Assembly: GCA_023402845.1 (NCBI GenBank)
Contig: JAEYFP010000059.1
Location: 1 to 59,415, forward strand
Direction: 5' to 3'
Source: Bacillota bacterium
Lineage (GTDB): Bacteria; Bacillota; Clostridia; Lachnospirales; Lachnospiraceae
Length of the DNA: 59,415 nt
Part shown: one piece after another, positions 54,145 to 59,415 of the stretch
Layout of the letters: every line of letters starts with the position of its first letter
Position numbering within the stretch: the stretch's first letter is position 1
The notes under the pieces: model-generated
What the model was told of the DNA's origin: nothing
The model's database searches: none
The model's input: the letters and a program-made list of their open reading frames with translations, nothing else
Translations under genes and position numbers: made by a program

Positions 54145-55470
54145 TTATTTTCCTGCAATTCTATCAAATTCCACATCAAGTTCCGCAAGTGTATCCTCAA
54201 CTGTCATACCGTTTAAAAGTGATTCTGATACAACTGTCTGTATTGCATCTCGATATTCATTTGTAAAGTTATGATCTACAGCACCAAGATTTATTACATT
54301 TCCCGCATCAATCTGATCCATTACATCCTTTAATGCTCCCTGTGCTTTACTTGTATCTGCGCCTTTTACGATACAAATTTCATTATTGGTCGATACGAAG
54401 CTGTTTACAGCATCCTCCGATGTATAGAAGGCAAGAAATTCTTTTGCCAGATCAAGGTTTGTACTTTCAGCATTTAATGCAAGGCCTTCTGTGGGGGACT
54501 GAACTACAAACTTTGTATCTTCTGCATTGTTAGTTGTCGGCAATGGGAATGATCCAAGATTTGCATTTTCATTCATAGCAAGAACATTGTTTGGTGTCCA
54601 GTTGCCGTTCAGAATCATTGCAACTTCTCCATTGGCCATCATTGTACATGCATTATTCCAATCTAAACCAAATGGATCCGCATTTGTGTAAACAAGCCTA
54701 TCCTGAATTCTCTGCAAAACTCCTGCCCATGCCTCATTTCCGGCAAATGTTTTGTCTCTGTTCTGCACATCAATAATTGCATTTGAATCGTTTGTCAAAA
54801 CATTTGCAATATAGTCTGCCTGAAGATCCGCCATCAAGCACCATGTTTCTGAGTAAGCTGCTCCAATTGGAACAATGCCCGCATCCTGAATCATCTTACA
54901 AACTGCATAGAATTCATCCAGTGTAGTAGGTATTTCTTTTATTCCGCATTGTTCAAACACATCTTTATTGTAAGTAACATCCATTACCTGCGCCGTGTTA
55001 GGAATCGCATACAGCTTTCCGTCAACAGAAAGCATATCCAGTGCTCCGTCATCAAACCTTGATGCCAGATCCGTTCCGTCTAACGAAGCCACATACCCGT
55101 TATCGATATACTTCTCCATATACGTATTTTCTAATGCATAAATATCCGGAGCATCACCACTTGCAAATTTTGTCTGTAACGTCTGAATGTAATCATCGTA
55201 GCCCATGCGCTGGACTTCAATCTTTACACCGGGATGTGCCTCTTCAAATGCTCCAATCACAGAATCTTCCCAAGCAACTTTCGCTTCCTCAGAAGTATGA
55301 TCCATAAAGGTCATTGTGGTCTGCTTGCCCTCTTCGTTCGTTACTTCTGTAACTTGGGCAGTATCACCGGCGGCTGAAGCCGGATCTTCTGATGTTGTAC
55401 TGACTCCGCATCCGGTCAGTAATCCTACAACCATGGATACTGTAATCAAAATACCTAATTTTTTTTTCAT
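54145..55470 (-). CDS. extracellular sugar-binding lipoprotein (CUT1)
   Basis: A 441-aa receptor with lipobox LLTGC (Cys21), followed by a short Ser/Ala/Asp linker. The family-1 binding fold begins near TTMTFMDHTSEEAK; FASGDAPDIYALENTYMEKY and VAMILNGNWTPNN are typical. GGGAGGG lies before the ATG. It has its own promoter (55518-55546) downstream of the two-component genes, which are in the same orientation. Ligand presumably a galactose/rhamnose-containing oligosaccharide, by context. Confidence 0.92.
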   Translation of the reverse strand: MKKKLGILITVSMVVGLLTGCGVSTTSEDPASAAGDTAQVTEVTNEEGKQTTMTFMDHTSEEAKVAWEDSVIGAFEEAHPGVKIEVQRMGYDDYIQTLQTKFASGDAPDIYALENTYMEKYIDNGYVASLDGTDLASRFDDGALDMLSVDGKLYAIPNTAQVMDVTYNKDVFEQCGIKEIPTTLDEFYAVCKMIQDAGIVPIGAAYSETWCLMADLQADYIANVLTNDSNAIIDVQNRDKTFAGNEAWAGVLQRIQDRLVYTNADPFGLDWNNACTMMANGEVAMILNGNWTPNNVLAMNENANLGSFPLPTTNNAEDTKFVVQSPTEGLALNAESTNLDLAKEFLAFYTSEDAVNSFVSTNNEICIVKGADTSKAQGALKDVMDQIDAGNVINLGAVDHNFTNEYRDAIQTVVSESLLNGMTVEDTLAELDVEFDRIAGK

Positions 55471-55517
55471 CTTTCCCTCCCGAAATAATTTATAGTATGG
55501 TTCTTTATTACAGAATC

Positions 55518-55546
55518 ATCTTACATTTTTCAAGCGGCTGTCTCAA
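55518..55546 (-). promoter_or_regulatory. promoter of the galactosidase-locus transport genes
   Basis: Minus-strand TTGAGA (55541-55546), 17 bases, TAAGAT (55518-55523). The -10 is weak and is the same TAAGAT seen at the other YesN-linked binding-protein gene (28122). The AACAAAT/ATTTGTT inverted repeat just upstream (about 55550-55566) may be the end of the regulator transcript or a regulator site. Confidence 0.55.
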
Positions 55547-55567
55547 TTAACAAATTATCGATTTGTT

Positions 55568-57043
55568 TTAATTATTATCTTTTTTTTTATAATCTGATAT
55601 TGCCATATTCGTTATCTTCTTAAATATTGTACTAAAATATGTTGTATTATGATAACCTACTGCTTTCGCAATTTCATAAACTTTCATATTTGTTGTATCC
55701 ATAAGCCTTTTTGCCTGCTCAATACGTATTCTGTTAATATAATGTGTAAGATTTTCATTCATTTCCGCTTTGAAAAAATTCGAAAAGTAATTCTCACTCA
55801 ATCCCACTTTTTCAGCAACAGTGGCTAAAGATATCTCCTCTTGATAATGTTCATAAATATATTGTACTGCTTTTTGTATTTCTTTTGATTCTCCTCTATA
55901 CTGTCTGCTCTTTTTCCATGCTGTAATCATCGTTGCTGCGGTATACTCTGCTTTTTCTTTCAATGTACTGCACGCCTGAATCTGTTCATAAAAAATCACT
56001 TGTTTCCAGTCTCCTAACTCTATTTTCTTCATAAAGCAATCGCATAAAGATAAAAAATTTTTATTCATATGTTCTATATCCGGAATATTTAACTTAAGGG
56101 CTGAACTCAGCTTATCTATCTCATTCCGAATTGATTCTTCACTTTCAATTACAATACTTAATTTAACATCATACAAATAATCCGTCTTCCTTTTATTTAA
56201 TAAGCTTTCATAGTCATAATAAATAAATAATTTATTATCATAATAGCGTTTCAATGTCATCAGTAAATTTGCCTGCCCTATCAATTCTGCAAGACCAAAT
56301 CCACTGCCCGATTCTTTACTTATATAAACAGAGCAACCACCACTATTTCCTAAAACCTCGCGCGCCAGAATATGCATTTTATTTCTAATTTCAGTACTTG
56401 ATACCAACCCTTTCAAAGACCATACTACGAGAATCTTGCTTTCATGATCTGCGATAACATAAGGGATCCTTTTATCGCTCCGGAAACGTTTCAGCATTGT
56501 TGCAAGCCCTCTTTTTTCTACTGATATAAGCATTATAAAAAAAGCCTCCCGAGGAATAATGCTCTGAATAAATTGTTTCGTTTCTTCTTTCAACGCTCTA
56601 TTTTCCCTAAGATGCAGCCTAAGTTCCTGCTCTCTTAAGTCGCGCTCTTCCTTCTTCTCATTCCTTGCTTCCTCCTCTCTGAAGACTTTCTTAATTGTAG
56701 TAATCATCTTATCTGCATCCATGCTTTGTTTTAAGAAATAATCTTTCGCTCCATATTTTAGTGATTCCTTTACAAACTGAAAATCATCATAAGCACTCAG
56801 TGCAAATACTTTAATTGAAGGATATTTTTCTGTAACTACCTTTGTAAGTTCCACTCCATTCATTTGTGGCATACTCATATCTGTCAAAATAATATTTACT
56901 TCCTGCTTTTTCAAAATTTCCAGTGCCTGCTTACCATGAATTGCTGACCCTATAACTTCAAATCCATTATTTTCCCAGGGGATTGTCTCGGTAATAGCAT
57001 ATCGGAAATTAATATCATCCTCAACAATTAAAACTTTATACAT
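55568..57043 (-). CDS. YesN-type response regulator, REC plus AraC DNA-binding domain
   Basis: A 491-aa regulator with receiver domain (acidic pocket EDD 8-10, phosphoacceptor Asp55 in ILTDMSMPQ, Lys in FLKQSMD), a long linker, and two AraC helix-turn-helices at the C-terminus (ISLATVAEKVGLSENYFSNFF, MKVYEIAKAVGYHNTTYFSTIF). The start at 57043 has GGAGG upstream and lies within the last eight bases of the kinase gene, so the two are co-translated. It probably activates the transport genes directly downstream. Confidence 0.93.
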   Translation of the reverse strand: MYKVLIVEDDINFRYAITETIPWENNGFEVIGSAIHGKQALEILKKQEVNIILTDMSMPQMNGVELTKVVTEKYPSIKVFALSAYDDFQFVKESLKYGAKDYFLKQSMDADKMITTIKKVFREEEARNEKKEERDLREQELRLHLRENRALKEETKQFIQSIIPREAFFIMLISVEKRGLATMLKRFRSDKRIPYVIADHESKILVVWSLKGLVSSTEIRNKMHILAREVLGNSGGCSVYISKESGSGFGLAELIGQANLLMTLKRYYDNKLFIYYDYESLLNKRKTDYLYDVKLSIVIESEESIRNEIDKLSSALKLNIPDIEHMNKNFLSLCDCFMKKIELGDWKQVIFYEQIQACSTLKEKAEYTAATMITAWKKSRQYRGESKEIQKAVQYIYEHYQEEISLATVAEKVGLSENYFSNFFKAEMNENLTHYINRIRIEQAKRLMDTTNMKVYEIAKAVGYHNTTYFSTIFKKITNMAISDYKKKDNN

Positions 57044-58766
57044 TATTTTCCTCCATTTTTGGAATGACCAACGTAACTTTTGTTCCATTGCCCAACTTAC
57101 TTTTTATCACTGTACGGTATTTATCTCCATAGTATTTATGAAGTCTGCCATCTACAATTTTAATTCCAATACTGTTTAACCCCTGGTAGGAATTATCTTC
57201 TTTCGTCCATATTTGCTTCAATGTCTCTTCATCCATTCCAATACCATTATCCTCAATTTCAAGATATAACATCTTATTATATTCTCTGGCTCGCAATATT
57301 ATATATGGGTCCTCTGCTGCCAGATCTAAACCATGAATCAACGCATTTTCAATAAATGGCTGTAGTATAAATCCTGGTATATTCCAATTCAACACACTAT
57401 TTTGTATTTTATATTTCATTTCAAATGCTTTTCCATATCTAAGCTTCTCAATACAAATATAATTTTTAATATAATCAATTTCTTCCTTTAATGGTAATAT
57501 CTGTGCCGCATGTTTTATTGTAAATCTCAAAAGATTGATTAATGCATCCACACTGTCTGCAGTTTCCTTTTCTCCTTTTCTAAATGCTGACCATTTAATT
57601 GACCCCAATGTGTTATACAAAAAATGAGGATTAATCTGTGCCTGCAGCGTCTTATATTCTAATATTCTTTTTGACTTTTCTTCTTCCTCCAGTTGGTGTA
57701 TCAGATCACTGATTTTTAATCCCATATAATTAAACTGTAGGGCAAGCAATCCTATCTCATCATAGTTTTTCGGTTTAATACGCAAGTCGAAATTACCATT
57801 TTCATAATTTTTCATTCCCTGTTCTATCACTCTTAAATTGGATGTGATTGTTCTTGACAGAATACTTGCTATTACAACACCGCCTGCAGAAACAATAATT
57901 ATCACCCATATAATCATCATGAGAATATGATTAAGGTCTTTTAACAGTGTTGCATATGGCATAAACCCTACTATGGTCCAATCATTTCCAGCAGTATTAA
58001 GAGCAACTACTGCATAGCAAAGACCCCTAATCTGTATGGTACCATTATAAACATAATAATTAGATTTTTTATAATTCACTATTTCACGTATCTGTGAATC
58101 TGTCAAATCAGTATCATACTGCTTAAGAATCATTTCATTGGGTCCAACAATCGTAATACCATTATTACTTAGAATATCTTGGTCTGTACCGACAAAAGAG
58201 AAAAATTTATCTGTCATTGCAAAGCACAAAATTCCATAAGGTTTTCCGGATGTATCAACAATTTTTCTAACAAAATATATTTCATTATTATATCTGACCC
58301 AATTTGTCGGATTAGATATACTTACATATTCTTGAAGATAATCCAAAATTTCTTCCTCTCCTGCAATCCCCAGCTTCTTTTCTCTTGCTTTGTAATATTC
58401 AGTTATAATTCCATTTTCCGGGCGCAGCAATGCATACTTAGTATACGAATATAAGGAAGATTGTTGCAGAATAGCTGTATTAAAGGAACTGTTTGATTCA
58501 TTCCGGTTTTGAATTCCCTCCCCTTTATCATACCGAATGATATTAATTACAGACGATGTCTGTAATATTCTATAAGATAAATCACTAAAAGCATCTATTC
58601 TTTCATCCAAATTCAAACCAATCTGTTTCATTAGATTTACCGACATTGTCTCAGAGTTCGAAATAATTGATTTACTTGATATACGATAACTGCTAATTCC
58701 GATGGCAAGACAAGCGCTTACGGTAATTACGATCAAAATAAGGATCATTTTTTTTCTTAGCTTCAT
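57036..58766 (-). CDS. YesM-type sensor histidine kinase
   Basis: A 576-aa membrane kinase: first span LILIVITVSACLAIGIS, extracellular sensor (about 40-280), second span, HAMP (DEIGLLALQFNYMG), then the kinase module with phosphoacceptor His381 (NPHFLYNTLGS), N box LQPFIENALIHG and GIGMDEE. The start is uncertain: ATG at 58766 has no good site, and a TTG at 58841 has GGAGG but 13 bases away. Longer readings to 58958 run into a dead ATPase gene. Partner of the YesN-type regulator. Confidence 0.85.
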   Translation of the reverse strand: MKLRKKMILILIVITVSACLAIGISSYRISSKSIISNSETMSVNLMKQIGLNLDERIDAFSDLSYRILQTSSVINIIRYDKGEGIQNRNESNSSFNTAILQQSSLYSYTKYALLRPENGIITEYYKAREKKLGIAGEEEILDYLQEYVSISNPTNWVRYNNEIYFVRKIVDTSGKPYGILCFAMTDKFFSFVGTDQDILSNNGITIVGPNEMILKQYDTDLTDSQIREIVNYKKSNYYVYNGTIQIRGLCYAVVALNTAGNDWTIVGFMPYATLLKDLNHILMMIIWVIIIVSAGGVVIASILSRTITSNLRVIEQGMKNYENGNFDLRIKPKNYDEIGLLALQFNYMGLKISDLIHQLEEEEKSKRILEYKTLQAQINPHFLYNTLGSIKWSAFRKGEKETADSVDALINLLRFTIKHAAQILPLKEEIDYIKNYICIEKLRYGKAFEMKYKIQNSVLNWNIPGFILQPFIENALIHGLDLAAEDPYIILRAREYNKMLYLEIEDNGIGMDEETLKQIWTKEDNSYQGLNSIGIKIVDGRLHKYYGDKYRTVIKSKLGNGTKVTLVIPKMEENNV

Positions 58767-58859
58767 ATCACGTATTTTCTTTTGCAAAAGTTTTAAATAT
58801 AATCCAAAATTATCTTTTATTTTTTCTGATTTATTTTTCAATTTTTGATTAGTACCTCC

Positions 58860-59119
58860 AAATACTGTCTTAAGATTTATAACCTGTCCCAGTCCCATCC
58901 TCTGGAGAAAATGCCGGATAAAACAGCGAGGATTCATACTATCCACGTAGGAACCCAAAATAATAAAGGTAAGTTTTGAATGATTCCAATATTTATCAAC
59001 AGTGACTGCAGAATACTGTCCAATCCTTTTAGGTTCTCTCGCAAATAAGGGTATTCATCCAGAACAAGAATTATTTTCTCAATTTTGCTTAACTGCTCAC
59101 CGCGTCCAAAAAATTTCAT
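58860..59119 (-). pseudogene. remnant of an AAA-type ATPase gene (archaeal-ATPase/DUF234-like)
   Basis: A 61-codon frame starts MKFFGRGEQLSK, the usual beginning of this ATPase family, but jumps at once to KIEKIILVLDEYPYLRE, the Walker B region. Walker A and about 100 residues between are missing. The frame then shifts near 59005; the other frame continues with SKLTFIILGSYVDSM, matching the next conserved part of the family (ILCGS). It ends in the leader of the kinase gene. A deletion plus frameshift leaves a fossil. Family assignment from motif memory. Confidence 0.65.
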
Positions 59120-59243
59120 TTTATTCGATCCTTTCCGATTCGGTTGTCATCGAGTTATCAATATTTTAACACCCATGATCAGCACTGTAAACATTTACTC
59201 CGGCAGCACAGCTTTTGTTCCGCGCGCGAAGCTGCGCATAAAA

Positions 59244-59287
59244 TTTTATTATATAGGAAATTCGGAGCAATTTCCTATATAATAAAA
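59244..59287. repeat. perfect 19-base inverted repeat
   Basis: 59244-59262 is the exact reverse complement of 59269-59287, with a six-base loop CGGAGC. The arms are AT-rich with a central AGGAAATT. It has no gene around it and T-rich ends on both strands. It may be a two-way terminator or a small mobile hairpin element at the junction of the dead ATPase gene and the IS end. Confidence 0.75.
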
Positions 59288-59300
59288 AACTTGAGTTTCC

Positions 59301-59415
59301 GTAAATTTATCCACAGAAGCCCTAATTCACAATATCTCTTGTAAACAACTTTTAAAAAATGCCAAAAATATAAGGAATCACCAGTCCTTTTGTAGTAGAA
59401 TTAAGTTGCGAACAA
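59301..59415 (+). repeat. IS-end repeat, copy B (runs off the window)
   Basis: Same-orientation copy of 47019-47118: 38 of 40 bases match in the first block and 38 of 38 in the second (59372-59409). The bases after it would begin a transposase gene, but the window ends at 59415, so whether this copy is complete cannot be seen. Confidence 0.75.

Noticed and set aside
58767..58958. N-terminal extension of the second YesM kinase
   Set aside because: Residues SYVDSM and the following stretch match the remnant ATPase instead of a kinase leader; kinases of this family begin shortly before the first membrane span.
1..59415. CRISPR arrays, tRNA and rRNA genes, integrases and replication origins
   Set aside because: No regularly spaced repeats, no tRNA- or rRNA-like sequence and no recombinase or replication gene were seen.

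Overview
The window is AT-rich, tightly packed DNA with strong GGAGG-type ribosome binding sites, lipoprotein solute-binding proteins, YesM/YesN two-component pairs and ISAs1 and IS3 fragments. Together these point to a Gram-positive anaerobe of the Clostridia, most likely a gut-type Lachnospiraceae. This is inferred from gene style; no rRNA or tRNA gene is present to confirm it. Nearly the whole window is a carbohydrate-utilisation island made of five separate sugar loci, with insertion-sequence debris at several of the joints.

Layout. (A) 149-3303, minus: a CUT1 sugar importer (binding protein and two permeases), followed upstream by an ISAs1-type transposase (3548-4660). (B) 4797-15184: a divergent FadR-type regulator, then a plus-strand operon with a metallo-beta-lactamase-fold hydrolase, a RbsB-A-C-C-type importer, a zinc alcohol dehydrogenase, a short-chain dehydrogenase, a second FadR-type regulator and a mannonate-dehydratase-like enolase-superfamily enzyme. 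Its enzymes could take L-gulonate through fructuronate and mannonate to 2-keto-3-deoxygluconate (inference). 15208-16763 is a wrecked mobile-element mosaic (IS3 ends and orfA, truncated orfB, interrupted istB). (C) 16914-28057, minus: a CUT1 importer, YesM/YesN pair, a giant GH106-like glycosidase, a DapA/NanA-like aldolase and a YhcH-type protein. (D) 28220-32657, minus: a complete ECF transporter (S, T and a fused double ATPase), a prolyl-tRNA-editing-like protein and a decayed glycosyltransferase. (E) 33107-46882, minus: a LacI regulator and a long operon with a ribose-type importer, two mutarotase-like proteins, two paralogous cupin proteins, an FGGY kinase, a 3-epimerase, a Gfo/Idh/MocA oxidoreductase, a GlcG/UPF0303 protein and AraD. 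Kinase plus 3-epimerase plus 4-epimerase is the L-xylulose to D-xylulose-5-phosphate route, and the cupin proteins are candidates for the missing aldose isomerase. (F) 47329-58766, minus: YesM/YesN, a CUT1 importer, a GH78-like rhamnosidase and a GH2 beta-galactosidase. This cassette lies between two same-orientation copies of an insertion-sequence end (47019 and 59301).

How it works together. None of the three CUT1 importers encodes an ATPase, so they presumably share a housekeeping MsmK-type ATPase elsewhere. All three carry a stem-loop between the binding-protein and first permease genes, which would keep binding protein in excess. Control is local to each locus: LacI with three AAACGTTT-centred sites in E, FadR-type regulators in B, YesM/YesN in C and F. 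The most interesting leads are the cupin pair in the pentose operon, the gulonate-type operon with its lactonase-like hydrolase, the IS-bracketed glycosidase cassette, and a possible 150-nt plus-strand RNA at about 32870-33023.
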